Origin: Croceimicrobium sp963974215
Lineage (GTDB): Bacteria > Bacteroidota > Bacteroidia > Flavobacteriales > Schleiferiaceae
Assembly (NCBI GenBank): GCA_963974215.1
Contig: CAXBBL010000014.1
Coordinates: 1-64,000, forward strand
Length of the DNA: 64,000 nucleotides
Reading direction: 5' to 3'
Below, piece by piece: positions 14,278-22,803 of the stretch. Positions within the stretch are counted from its first letter, which is position 1. Every line of letters begins with the position of its first letter. Position numbers and translations under genes: made by a program. Under the pieces are notes generated by a model, which had not been told where the DNA came from, searched no databases, and saw only the letters and a list, made by a program, of their open reading frames with translations.

Positions 14278-15705
14278 TTGAAAGTCTTAGCGCCCTTTAC
14301 TAAATACTCCAGCTTAATTCCCCAACCTAAAGGGAATGTTAAGTATATGGGCAGCGGGCAAAGCAGTTTTGCTGTCAATCTTATTGTTAAAACCGCCAAA
14401 GACAATTTTCAGGAAGCAAAAAAACTGGCAGAATACCTAAAAGGGCGCGATTTAGCTCAAACCCTTACCAATATTCAACAGTTTGTATTCAATAATTTCC
14501 AGTACCAAGGCGAAGGCTTAGAACATAGTTTGCAGACCCTTTCTAGGGCTTACCATGAATTTAGAGATTCCGGTATAAACTGCGAAGATTCGACCTTAAT
14601 TATACTGCAATTACTCTCTAATCTTGGGATTCGCTCTTATGTAAGGCGTATTCACCAAGCACAGTCACCAAACGCGGCAACTCATGTTTATGTGATTGTT
14701 CCCAAGGATCAAAAGACCGCTAAAATTAGTGGCCGTGATTCCTATTTTGTTTTAGATGGCACCCTTCCCAGCTTCGATTTAGAGGCACCCTATGTAAAAA
14801 AAATTGATACGATGGCCGAACCACAAGTAAAATATTCAGTGATGAACGGTGTAAACTGTGCTGCACCCGCTCAGCCTCAAGTTGAAATCTTAGGCCCCGA
14901 TCCTGAAAAACAAAATTTCATAATTATCCTAGTTAAGCCGACTAATGAAAAATATAGTGTGGCGGCAACTTCAAAAAACCTTGAACAGCTAAAAGCCATG
15001 AATTGCCCTGGCATTAATTCAGCTGGATTAAATGAGGGCGAAGGTGGTGGCACTGATGTTGAATTTTGGGCAAAATTAGGGGCTACTGTGGCTGATTTGG
15101 CTTCAAAAATTAATTGGGGCGCTGGAGAAAAAAAGCGTGCTGAAGATTTGCTGAAAAAAATCAAAGCTGATAATAGCTTATTACTTTACCCACGCCCTGA
15201 ACATGGTGGCCCCTGGCGCGCCAATTTAGGAGCTGGTAAAATCACTGAAATGACCCCTGACGAGCTACGCTATTTTATTGAATGGCGAATTCCTGTTTAC
15301 AAAAAGGGCTTAGATGGTAGAGACTGGGGAAATACTAAGCAGCGTGTAAAAGATCGCTACAATCATGTGGCTGATTTATTGAAAGCTCATGCTATTGACG
15401 AATTTAAAAAGAAAGTGGGTTGCTATACTCATTCAGGTGTCTATGACGGTTTAGTGGCTAAGCACCCAAAAGGAAGCGATAATATCGCTCTTTCAGCTAG
15501 TAATACTGTTAGACCTTATCAAGAAAATTGCAAGGCTAATGATGGCGGTTTAATCAATCCGACCACTGGTAAAAATGACGGGACTGGTGCCAACACAGCC
15601 AGTTTTTCCACTGGTAAAATTTTAGGTGTACTAACATTTTTAGGCTTTGCCGGTGGCGCTTACAAGATGTATCAAAATTCTCAAAAAGCGAAAAAAACTG
15701 CCTAA
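14278..15705 (+). CDS. Transglutaminase-like cysteine peptidase with C-terminal membrane anchor
   Basis: 475 aa from a TTG start; an ATG at 14347 would give 452 aa. Residues ~65-170 form a transglutaminase/papain-like domain with the triad Cys102 (GINCEDST), His136 (ATHVYV) and Asp160 (LDGT). A linker containing SAGLNEG follows, then a ~110-aa domain (about 275-400) that is duplicated in the next gene, and a C-terminal hydrophobic helix (about 445-462) with a KKTA basic tail. It is the first gene of the structural block, where it could act as a maturation protease or a cell-wall peptidase. Cysteine-fold identification is seen in sequence; virion location is inferred. Confidence 0.8.
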   Translation: MKVLAPFTKYSSLIPQPKGNVKYMGSGQSSFAVNLIVKTAKDNFQEAKKLAEYLKGRDLAQTLTNIQQFVFNNFQYQGEGLEHSLQTLSRAYHEFRDSGINCEDSTLIILQLLSNLGIRSYVRRIHQAQSPNAATHVYVIVPKDQKTAKISGRDSYFVLDGTLPSFDLEAPYVKKIDTMAEPQVKYSVMNGVNCAAPAQPQVEILGPDPEKQNFIIILVKPTNEKYSVAATSKNLEQLKAMNCPGINSAGLNEGEGGGTDVEFWAKLGATVADLASKINWGAGEKKRAEDLLKKIKADNSLLLYPRPEHGGPWRANLGAGKITEMTPDELRYFIEWRIPVYKKGLDGRDWGNTKQRVKDRYNHVADLLKAHAIDEFKKKVGCYTHSGVYDGLVAKHPKGSDNIALSASNTVRPYQENCKANDGGLINPTTGKNDGTGANTASFSTGKILGVLTFLGFAGGAYKMYQNSQKAKKTA

Positions 15706-16511
15706 TGAATAGCCTAAGAAACCATAGCAATACTTTGAATGAGCCTATCGCTGCAATTGTAATTGGCTTAGTGAAATTAGGCGTATTCCTTAGCTCAGTG
15801 GACTGGTCAAAATATGGTGGTTGGGATGAAAGAAAGGCTACTGAAAATTTAGTCAAGTCATGGATTGCGAATAATAACTTATGGCTTTATCCTGCTAAAA
15901 ATGTGGGTGGCCCTTGGCCAATTCAAGCGGGCGCTGGTAAACTTGGCTCTATGGATCAAGATTCATTGAGGTACTTTATTGAATGGCGCCTACCCGTTTA
16001 TCAAAAAGGTTTGACTGGTGCTAATTGGCAAGGTTCAAAACAAAGGGTTGTTAATCGCTATAATTTCGCAATAGAAGGACTAAAAACCCTTGCTATTGCA
16101 GTATTTGAAAAGCGTTTTGGGCCTTATGCACCTTCAGGATTATATAAAGAAGAGGTTGCCAAATTTCCCCTTGGCTCGACTGATCTTAGCAAAAGTGCTT
16201 CATGGAAAATTAAAAGGCTAAACGCAATGGGTAGCGATAATTTGCCTAAGAACACCAATGCACAAAATCCTTCCATTGGCCCAGTAACATTACTTCAGGG
16301 CAATAAGGCTACGGATGAACAAATCAAAAAATATTTACAGACCGGTGAAATGCCCAGTACTCAGCCTGAAAACAAAGCAACTAAAAGCGCTTCATTGGAT
16401 TGGCTGGGATATTCAGCGGCTATTGGCACTATGTTATTTCTTGGAAAGAAATTATTTACTAATAAGAAAACCAAAGCTGGGCTAAATGCTCCAGTAGAGG
16501 TTTCACTATAA
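15705..16511 (+). CDS. Membrane-anchored paralogue of the preceding gene's C-terminal domain
   Basis: 268 aa. Residues ~35-170 repeat the domain of the upstream protein: LRYFIEWRxPVYxKGLxGxxW, KQRVxxRYN and a P-S-G-x-Y motif occur in both in the same order, without the peptidase domain. A hydrophobic helix (about 228-246) and a basic stretch follow, and the protein ends in AGLNAPVEVSL. It overlaps the upstream stop by 1 nt. Likely a virion membrane protein that arose by gene duplication and domain loss. Confidence 0.75.
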   Translation: MNSLRNHSNTLNEPIAAIVIGLVKLGVFLSSVDWSKYGGWDERKATENLVKSWIANNNLWLYPAKNVGGPWPIQAGAGKLGSMDQDSLRYFIEWRLPVYQKGLTGANWQGSKQRVVNRYNFAIEGLKTLAIAVFEKRFGPYAPSGLYKEEVAKFPLGSTDLSKSASWKIKRLNAMGSDNLPKNTNAQNPSIGPVTLLQGNKATDEQIKKYLQTGEMPSTQPENKATKSASLDWLGYSAAIGTMLFLGKKLFTNKKTKAGLNAPVEVSL

Positions 16512-16540
16512 ATTTTGTTTAACTAAAATCAACAATTAAG

Positions 16541-17035
16541 ATGGGTAAAAAACTCTCTTTAGCGGCCCCAAACATGGATTCTGGCAAGCGCACCCTTGTA
16601 ACTGGGGTTTCTGCTTCAGCGGGATTTTTGGGCGGTCGTTTAGTTAGGAACAAGGTTCCTCAACTACAAACAATGCCAGCCAAAGCAGCTTTATTACTGG
16701 TTTCGCTTGGTATTCATGCTTCAATTGAAGGTGACGGCTTAGATGCTGATGCCATTCGTGGATTAGCGCTAGGCTTTGGTGTAAACCAAGCTGCGCAACT
16801 TGCGGACGTAGTAGGTGACAAGCTTCAAGAAAAGCGGGACGATGCTTTAGTATCAGGTGCTAGTGAAACGGTTAATGGATTGTTGGACTTCGGTGCAGCT
16901 CTGTTAAGTGATAACTATGTTCCAAAAGGCTCGCCAGTAACAGAGTTTTTGGACGTGCAAGAAGTGGTAAACGGTATGCAAGATTATACCGCACTTAATT
17001 ACTCACAAGAAATGTCTGTTTCTGCCTTGTCTTAG
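16541..17035 (+). CDS. Hydrophobic virion-protein candidate
   Basis: 164 aa. Two glycine-rich hydrophobic segments (about 18-36 and 45-62) and a third weakly hydrophobic one (about 70-88) suggest a small integral membrane protein, followed by an acidic, mostly helical C-terminus. No family recognised. It lies directly upstream of the beta-rich coat candidate at 17107, in a transcript that ends at a strong terminator, so it is probably made in quantity. Confidence 0.72.
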   Translation: MGKKLSLAAPNMDSGKRTLVTGVSASAGFLGGRLVRNKVPQLQTMPAKAALLLVSLGIHASIEGDGLDADAIRGLALGFGVNQAAQLADVVGDKLQEKRDDALVSGASETVNGLLDFGAALLSDNYVPKGSPVTEFLDVQEVVNGMQDYTALNYSQEMSVSALS

Positions 17036-17106
17036 CAAGGAAAAAAACTAAGCCTGATTAAAATGCAAATTCAAAACAAAAATCAAATTTTTAAAATCAT
17101 ATCGAC

Positions 17107-17697
17107 ATGAATAAAATTAATGGAGCGGTAAAATTAATGGAAGCCGCAAAGAACACTTTAAGCCCAGGCGGCACCGGAAGTAAATTAGATAGCACCGATA
17201 TTGCGCAAGCAATTGCTAGCGGCTCTCAAATTGCCCGTGACAAAGTGTATTACATTCGTTCAAAGCAAGCAGCCGCGAGCGGCCAGCAACAGATTTTGGA
17301 TGAAGCTGTTTCAAAAGAGCGTGGAGTGACCAACTTTGACAAAGGCGCTATCCGTAAAAGTAGCGCAATGATTGTTACAGGTCTGCGCGTGGCTTCTAAT
17401 GCCAATGCATCGCTTACCGCTGCTAAATATTCAGCTGTTATTACTGATGCGGCCATTACCAATGGTGAGATTTACATTACCGATAACAACGGTAAAGAAC
17501 TTTACAGTGGCCCAATTGCGCCAATGCTTCCAGCGGGCGCACCTCTTAAGCCAGGTGATGACTTCTTTGAATTGGATCAGCCAATTTTATTGCAGCCCGG
17601 TCAAACGGTGAAAATTGATATTTTCTTTCCTGATGCTACCGCTGCCAACACTAATGTAGAGGTATCTCTCAAAGGTGTAGAAAATCAAGCTCGCTAA
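17107..17697 (+). CDS. Beta-rich protein, major coat protein candidate
   Basis: 196 aa. A helical N-terminal ~70 residues is followed by alternating beta strands (about 80-190) with motifs SSAMIVTGLRV, AVITDAAITNGEIYI, FFELDQPILLQPGQTVKIDI and NVEVSLKG, the pattern expected of a jelly-roll. It is the last gene before the strongest terminator of the element, in a high-output position, and is followed by a second small beta-rich gene. I infer a structural role; no sequence family is recognised, so it could also be a spike-base or scaffold-like protein. Confidence 0.65.
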   Translation: MNKINGAVKLMEAAKNTLSPGGTGSKLDSTDIAQAIASGSQIARDKVYYIRSKQAAASGQQQILDEAVSKERGVTNFDKGAIRKSSAMIVTGLRVASNANASLTAAKYSAVITDAAITNGEIYITDNNGKELYSGPIAPMLPAGAPLKPGDDFFELDQPILLQPGQTVKIDIFFPDATAANTNVEVSLKGVENQAR

Positions 17698-17721
17698 GGG
17701 TCTCGATTAACCTCATTCTCA

Positions 17722-17758
17722 AAGTCCGCTCGCACTTAGCGGGCGGACTTTTTTTTTC
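17722..17758 (+). terminator. Strong rho-independent terminator after the coat candidate
   Basis: Perfect stem AAGTCCGC / GCGGACTT with a 13-nt interior and nine T on the plus strand. It insulates the 14278-17697 genes from the fibre-like genes downstream and marks the upstream transcript as separately dosed. Confidence 0.9.
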
Positions 17759-17779
17759 TAATCTCAAAAAATATAAATC

Positions 17780-18163
17780 GTGGAAGAACGAGAATATACG
17801 CTTCAGGTAGTAGATGTAAATTTTGCTGATGCAACGGGCGCAGGAATTCAGGTAACTGATTTCAATTTTGATAGTCAATTTGAGCGCGTGGAAGGCGTGG
17901 CCTTAATTGAAACAAGCAATGGCGGTGATGCTTCCGCTTATAAGGTTGGTTTCACCTTCCCTAATGATAACCGCCAAGTTAGAAGCGTTCACAATTCGCT
18001 TTACAAGTTTGCAGCGGCTACGCCTCAAGATCAGCGTTTTGCTAAAATTAATGCAACCGCAAAAGGCGCTTCTTTTTCTGTTGCTACTGATTTACCGGCG
18101 GCTACTTCAGCGGCCCTTACTTATCAGTTAGTTTTTCGATTAAGCAAAGCTAAAAACTGTTAA
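17780..18163 (+). CDS. Small beta-rich protein, minor capsid or second coat candidate
   Basis: 127 aa from a GTG start. Strand-rich throughout (YTLQVVDVNFAD, VEGVALIETSNGG, YKVGFTFPNDNRQV, LTYQLVFRLSKAK), with no signal peptide or membrane helix. It begins 22 bp after the terminator of the preceding transcript and 1 bp before the next gene. Size and fold type resemble a single jelly-roll; pairing with the 196-aa protein would give a two-protein lattice as in viruses with two small coat proteins. This is inference. Confidence 0.6.
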   Translation: MEEREYTLQVVDVNFADATGAGIQVTDFNFDSQFERVEGVALIETSNGGDASAYKVGFTFPNDNRQVRSVHNSLYKFAAATPQDQRFAKINATAKGASFSVATDLPAATSAALTYQLVFRLSKAKNC

Positions 18164-18164
18164 G

Positions 18165-18482
18165 ATGCACCAAGCACAAAGTCAATTTAGAGGGTTTAGT
18201 GAAAATGATTCCTTTCGCCTTAAAGGCGCGGGCGCTAGCTTCACTAATAGAGGCACCGCAACGGCTGTTATTAACGGCACAATTCAACTAGGCCCATTAG
18301 AGTCATTTAGTGTGCCAGCTATTAGCCCTTTGGTTCAGTATGATGATAATTATGTTATCACTTTTACCGGTGAAGGCACTAAAAAGTTGATTGTTCAAAT
18401 TATTACAATCAATCTTGACCCTCAATTGCTTAGCGGTGGTACTATTCAAATCAATAACAACAATAAAAACGGTTGTCAATGA
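18165..18482 (+). CDS. Small beta-rich protein of the fibre region
   Basis: 105 aa, mostly beta: FRLKGAGASFTNRGTATAVI, then LGPLESFSVPAI and YVITFTGEGTKKLIVQII. No cysteine network, helix or membrane segment. It overlaps the next gene by ATGA. No family is recognised; a spike-base or decoration role is plausible from position. Confidence 0.6.
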   Translation: MHQAQSQFRGFSENDSFRLKGAGASFTNRGTATAVINGTIQLGPLESFSVPAISPLVQYDDNYVITFTGEGTKKLIVQIITINLDPQLLSGGTIQINNNNKNGCQ

Positions 18483-19270
18483 TTGGTATAGGCAAATTTG
18501 CAGGCATAATTCCCGCCCTTGGTGGCGGTGCAGGATCGGTTTTCCCTGAAGGCACAATTTTAACGCAAGCAATGGGCATTTTGCCTATTGGCACTGATAT
18601 TTCGGGCCTTACCGCTGATGAAGTATTAGCGCAGGCTTATGCTGGATTTGTTGATCCTCAATTTACTGCCTTTGCAATAGCACAAAGTACACTTGAAGTT
18701 GGTGCCGAAATTTCAGGCAATAAAACTTTCAGTTGGGCTTTCGATTTACCTGAAAATGTCGCTGATAATACTATTTCAATTTTAGATGTTACGGGCGCTA
18801 CGACCTTGGCTAGTGAACTTAGCAAAGTTTCTCCAGCAGTGGTTGATATTGGATCGGTGGTAAAAAATACGGCAACTTTCAACCGCTGGAAGGCTACCGC
18901 TCAAGATAACCAAGGCAATGACATGGAAAGCAGCCAAGTTTCAGTTAATTGGCGCTGGCGAAGATTTTGGGGCTTTATCAATAATCAAAACCCTGATGAT
19001 GCCACAATTTTAGCCGCTAATAGTGAATTAAGCACTAGCCGCTCTAAGAGTTGGAATACTGGTAGTCCAGCGGGCGAACAGTACTTCTTTTTTGCCTACC
19101 CTGCCTCTTTTGGTAATTTGAATGATATAGTGGTAAACGGCTTTCCTAGTCTAGCAACTTTTACCCTAAGCACACGCGACTTTGAAAATGCCTTTGGCGT
19201 GATTGAGTCCTATAATATTTATGTTTCAAACAATTTGCTGGCCAATGCAGCACCAATAATTACAAGCTAA
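18479..19270 (+). CDS. Fibre/spike-like structural protein
   Basis: 263 aa from the ATG that overlaps the upstream stop; a TTG 6 nt earlier is possible. After a glycine-rich hydrophobic N-terminus (about 3-25) the protein is strand-rich. Its C-terminal ~90 residues, with SKSWNTGSPAG, FFFAYPASFGNL and FGVIESYNIYVSNN, look like a domain I associate with fibre proteins of Bacteroidetes phages. Overlap with the signal-peptide protein downstream (TAATG) places both in a receptor-binding module. Confidence 0.65.
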   Translation: MIGIGKFAGIIPALGGGAGSVFPEGTILTQAMGILPIGTDISGLTADEVLAQAYAGFVDPQFTAFAIAQSTLEVGAEISGNKTFSWAFDLPENVADNTISILDVTGATTLASELSKVSPAVVDIGSVVKNTATFNRWKATAQDNQGNDMESSQVSVNWRWRRFWGFINNQNPDDATILAANSELSTSRSKSWNTGSPAGEQYFFFAYPASFGNLNDIVVNGFPSLATFTLSTRDFENAFGVIESYNIYVSNNLLANAAPIITS

Positions 19271-20826
19271 TGAAAAAGCTATTCACACTCTTATTTTTCT
19301 TGCTATTGTGCAATACTCAAATTTTTGCCCAAGGTGCTTTTGGCCCTGGCGGTGACTTGGAACCTTTAGGGCCTTATCCTATTGTTAAACAAAAGTACAT
19401 TCAAGGCGGGCTTCATGTCCTAACTGATACCAGTTTACTAGCTTCTTATTTAAAAGACTCTGTAATGGTTTACCAAAAATCAGATAGTAAATTTTATAGG
19501 TATCAAAATGGTTGGCAAGAAGTACCTACTGGCCCAAGTTTACCTTTTAAAGTAAATGAAACTGGAGATACTATTTTTAGTTGGGGTATTCAGTATTGCA
19601 ATGGTTGTGAAGCCTTTATTACAGGTATTAAAGCTGGATGGACTTCAAATAATGGTTTGCTAATTGGAAGAACTGGAAGCGGAGGACAAGGGCCTTATAT
19701 TTACCATGACACGAGATTAGATATTGTGCCTTTTGATAGAAGTAAGAATAATACTTTAACGATAGGTTCAGGAAAGCTTAGGCTAGGCGGAGGATTAACT
19801 AGCGCTGATAATCATATACCCGAAAGTTTTATAGAAATTGATACGACGGGAATACGGGTGCAAGTGCCGTATAGCGGAGCTTATGATTTTTCAGCAACTT
19901 CAGGAATATATTATGACCCCTCTTATTTTCAAGGTGGTAACCGATTAATAGATTCTCTACTAGCCAACCCCTATGCTTTTAGAATTTCACCGGACACAAT
20001 CAGAGATTTAAAAATTGATGAGAAAATAGCGGCTTACAGTCCCCCAGTTCCTAATTTACAACAAGTCATAAATGTTAACGGCAATATTGAATTTGAAGAT
20101 GAATTAGAATGGGTAACTGATGAATCCATTATTCTTTTAAGTACTGATTTCACACAATTAACTGTACTTAGTGCAGCAAGTATATCGACTGGAGGAATAG
20201 CAGCAGATTACTTTGTCGCCAATGGTGGAACTGATGGATTAGATTTTAGGAATCGCGCATTTTTTAGAAATAGTTCCTATGATTTGGTACCTCCTAATGA
20301 CTCTAATATAGTCCCGTTTAGCATTATTAAAGCGCTAATTAGTGACAGTTTAGAGGCTTATCCAACTCCCACTTTAGCGCAAGTAACAGCCAGTGGAGCA
20401 ACCACAGCAACCACAGTAAGTTTTTCAGGGGTTACAATAGAAGGCGCAACACAATTATTAAACACAGTTGAATTTAATGGAAACTGGCTGGATTATACTG
20501 AAACGGCTTTAACTGATGGGCAGACCTTAGTTTCCAAATCAGGTCAAATGACGGCTACCAATGTAGCTGAAATAATAAGCCATACTGAAGCTATAAACTT
20601 TCCTTCAATTTCCGCTGGTTCCTTTCAAAGTACCACTTTCACTGTTACCGGTGTAGAAGTCGGTGACGTGATTGCAATGACCCCTGACAAAAACGCTTTT
20701 ACCGATAACTTACAATTTCAAGCGTGGGTTAATGGAGCTAATACAGTAGCCGTGCAAGCTTACAACTACACCGCTGGGGCTATTGATCCCGTTTCAAATA
20801 GTTTTTACTTTAAAATTATCAAGTAA
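19270..20826 (+). CDS. Secreted spike/receptor-binding protein candidate with signal peptide
   Basis: 518 aa. Residues 1-20 form a classical signal peptide ending in FAQ. The body is strand-rich with Asp/Gly turns, and phrases such as DTSLLASYLKDSVMVYQKSD resemble fibre proteins of Bacteroidetes phages. The last ~110 residues form a compact beta domain (from ISAGSFQSTTFTVTG onward). A signal peptide on a virion protein is odd for a tailed phage, whose parts assemble in the cytoplasm, but fits a virus that assembles at or through a membrane. Function is inferred from position and composition. Confidence 0.62.
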   Translation: MKKLFTLLFFLLLCNTQIFAQGAFGPGGDLEPLGPYPIVKQKYIQGGLHVLTDTSLLASYLKDSVMVYQKSDSKFYRYQNGWQEVPTGPSLPFKVNETGDTIFSWGIQYCNGCEAFITGIKAGWTSNNGLLIGRTGSGGQGPYIYHDTRLDIVPFDRSKNNTLTIGSGKLRLGGGLTSADNHIPESFIEIDTTGIRVQVPYSGAYDFSATSGIYYDPSYFQGGNRLIDSLLANPYAFRISPDTIRDLKIDEKIAAYSPPVPNLQQVINVNGNIEFEDELEWVTDESIILLSTDFTQLTVLSAASISTGGIAADYFVANGGTDGLDFRNRAFFRNSSYDLVPPNDSNIVPFSIIKALISDSLEAYPTPTLAQVTASGATTATTVSFSGVTIEGATQLLNTVEFNGNWLDYTETALTDGQTLVSKSGQMTATNVAEIISHTEAINFPSISAGSFQSTTFTVTGVEVGDVIAMTPDKNAFTDNLQFQAWVNGANTVAVQAYNYTAGAIDPVSNSFYFKIIK

Positions 20827-21251
20827 TGATTGGTTTTATCCTTAGCCTTTTGGCCTTATTTTTTTACCCAATTTTAGAGGGTAAACGCGAGTATTATTTC
20901 TATCTAATTAATCAGAAAGCTAAGTTCCCTTTGCGCTCGGTTGATAGTGACCGAAAAACAACAAATGTGGGCTTATTTATCCTTTTTGCTATTTCTCTTA
21001 GTTATGAAAATTCAAGTGACTGGTTACAATTACTTAGCCTTTTTCTAGCGGTTACATTTTGGCGCTGGGTTGCTTTAGATGGCATACTAAATATGTTAAG
21101 GGGTTTAGACTTTTGGTATGCAGGAAATAGCGGTAGAAGCTTTACTGATAAAATTCTTTACCCTTTACCAAGGTGGCTTAAAATAATTGTTAAGTGCCTG
21201 CCTTTTGTGGCCTTTCTTACGCTCTACTTTATCCTAAAAATCAAAGCATGA
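20826..21251 (+). CDS. Integral membrane protein, unknown
   Basis: 141 aa with about four hydrophobic segments (about 3-17, 48-60, 65-82 and 120-137) and a conserved-looking loop GLDFWYAGNSGRSFTDK. No family recognised. It overlaps both neighbours by 1-4 nt and begins the lysis-like group of membrane and muralytic genes. Confidence 0.7.
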   Translation: MIGFILSLLALFFYPILEGKREYYFYLINQKAKFPLRSVDSDRKTTNVGLFILFAISLSYENSSDWLQLLSLFLAVTFWRWVALDGILNMLRGLDFWYAGNSGRSFTDKILYPLPRWLKIIVKCLPFVAFLTLYFILKIKA

Positions 21252-21469
21252 ATACACTAAGAGACAATTTTAAGGAGTGGTTTTCTACTGTTTTGGGAGC
21301 TTTGATTTTAACTGCTTTAGCGGTTAATTTTTTTACTGAATGGCCCCGCCCTTTGGATATTTACGAAAGCGCAACCATGCTAGTAGTAGCCGGTGTTTTT
21401 GTTTTCGGTAACGTGAAGAAATTTTTCCAAGCTGCTCAAGACTTGTTATTTAAAAAAATTGATCGCTAA
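21248..21469 (+). CDS. Small two-helix membrane protein, holin candidate
   Basis: 73 aa from the ATG that overlaps the upstream stop. Two hydrophobic helices (about 12-27 and 40-55) are joined by a short polar loop and followed by a basic tail. Size, topology and its position directly before a lysozyme-like gene are those of a holin, though no family signature is visible. Confidence 0.6.
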   Translation: MNTLRDNFKEWFSTVLGALILTALAVNFFTEWPRPLDIYESATMLVVAGVFVFGNVKKFFQAAQDLLFKKIDR

Positions 21470-21969
21470 TGAAAAATCCCTACCAAATAACAAAAGAAGC
21501 CTTGCAATGCTTAGGCGGCAAGTTTGATTCTCGCTTAGCCTTACAAATGCTTTTGGCTATTGGCTTTCAAGAAAGTGGCTTTGTGTATAGAAAGCAAGTC
21601 AAAGGGCCAGCGGTTGGCTTTTGGCAGTTTGAAAAAGGCGGTGGGATTTTTGGAGTGATAACGCATCGTTCCTCTAAAGGCTTAGCATTAATCTTATTCG
21701 ATGAATTCAAGCTGGGCAATTCTAAAAAGCTTAGAAGATCAATCATAATGGATAAGCTTTATTCAGCTTTTCAAAAGGAAGAATTTGACCTTTTAACCGC
21801 TTGTTATGCCCGCTTATTATTATGGACGCACCCCAAAGCTTTGCCGACTAACAAAGAAGAAGCTTGGGAATACTATTTAGACGTTTGGCGACCGGGCAAA
21901 CCCCACCGCAACCGCTGGGATCAAAACTGGGAAAAAGCAATTGAACAGATAGCAGAAAATGAAGCGTAA
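21469..21969 (+). CDS. Lysozyme/transglycosylase-like endolysin
   Basis: 166 aa. AIGFQESGF (Glu35 as candidate catalytic acid) followed by GPAVGFWQFEKGG is the helix-and-loop signature of phage lysozyme-superfamily proteins of Bacteroidetes. The rest is helical, ending in the Trp-rich EAWEYYLDVWRPGKPHRNRW segment. There is no signal peptide, so it needs a holin for release; the two-helix protein just upstream is the candidate. It overlaps the next gene by 11 nt. Confidence 0.78.
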   Translation: MKNPYQITKEALQCLGGKFDSRLALQMLLAIGFQESGFVYRKQVKGPAVGFWQFEKGGGIFGVITHRSSKGLALILFDEFKLGNSKKLRRSIIMDKLYSAFQKEEFDLLTACYARLLLWTHPKALPTNKEEAWEYYLDVWRPGKPHRNRWDQNWEKAIEQIAENEA

Positions 21970-22498
21970 TTGGTTAATAGAGTCAGTCGGTTTTCTAGCT
22001 GTGTTTGTCTTAGTCTTTTATGTGGCTTGGACAATCAGAGGAACTTATGATTTAGAAGGGGCTATTCAGTATTACCCTCACTATATCTATGACTCAATTC
22101 CTTTTGAGGTACCGGTAGAAATTGAAGTTGAAAAACCAATTGAAAAACCAATACCCGCTGACATTGATAGCCATGCAGTAGCCTTGGCTTATTTTTCTGA
22201 ATACCCATTTCGATTCAAAGGAGACACAAACGAGGTTAAAATCAATGCGAAAGGCATTATTAGCCAAAATCAGATTTTAACCCTTGATGTCGAAGTAGTC
22301 AATACTAGACCCACTCAGTTAATTTACCCTAAGCCTAAAAATGAGATTAGTGCAGGGCTAATAATGGCCAATAAATTACTAGCCCCAAAATTAGTTTACC
22401 GACATGATCGCTGGAGTTATGGAGTGGGCTATGACTTAATTCCTGACAATCAAATTAACCTTATGCTGGAGGTTAATTATCAAATAAAATCTTGGTAA
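21959..22498 (+). CDS. Inner-membrane protein with periplasmic beta domain, spanin-like candidate
   Basis: 179 aa. One N-terminal hydrophobic helix (about 8-26) is followed by a Pro/Glu-rich linker of V-E and K-P-I repeats (about 48-68) and a strand-rich C-terminal domain ending in QINLMLEVNYQI. This single-helix plus extended linker form, right after an endolysin, is what would be expected of a spanin or of a penetration protein spanning the periplasm. No sequence family is certain. Confidence 0.6.
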   Translation: MKRNWLIESVGFLAVFVLVFYVAWTIRGTYDLEGAIQYYPHYIYDSIPFEVPVEIEVEKPIEKPIPADIDSHAVALAYFSEYPFRFKGDTNEVKINAKGIISQNQILTLDVEVVNTRPTQLIYPKPKNEISAGLIMANKLLAPKLVYRHDRWSYGVGYDLIPDNQINLMLEVNYQIKSW

Positions 22499-22499
22499 A

Positions 22500-22799
22500 A
22501 TGAATTGGATTTTGAACCAATATAAGGGCCTTATACAAACAGTTTTTAGTGTAGTGATAACCGTATTATTAGGGATCACTACTTATTTTATTGTGGACTT
22601 TCACAAGGACTTTAAAAATATGCTCGATAATGTGAATATGATTATCGTGCAGCAATCGGTTTCAGATATTCAATTTCAGAACCTTGCTAAAGCAGTAGAG
22701 CAAAATCAAGAGGAAATAAAAGTACACCGTCAAAAATTTGCTGCCAATGAAAAGCAAATTCAGCTTTTCTATCAGACTTACGAACTAAAGAAAAAATAA
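22500..22799 (+). CDS. Small membrane protein with coiled coil
   Basis: 99 aa: a hydrophobic helix (about 10-30) then a long Gln/Glu/Lys coiled coil (about 33-98). It starts 1 bp after the upstream stop. This layout is common in phage lysis proteins and in membrane-proximal virion proteins; nothing decides between them. Confidence 0.65.
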   Translation: MNWILNQYKGLIQTVFSVVITVLLGITTYFIVDFHKDFKNMLDNVNMIIVQQSVSDIQFQNLAKAVEQNQEEIKVHRQKFAANEKQIQLFYQTYELKKK

Positions 22800-22803
22800 C
22801 CCC

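Noticed and set aside
14106..14303. Rightward open frame upstream of the peptidase gene
   Set aside because: It overlaps the leftward small gene and the late promoter region and has no coding character.
20397..20420. GCAACCACA repeats in the spike gene as further iterons
   Set aside because: The unit is 9 bp, in phase with codons, and encodes a Thr/Ala repeat, so a protein explanation suffices.
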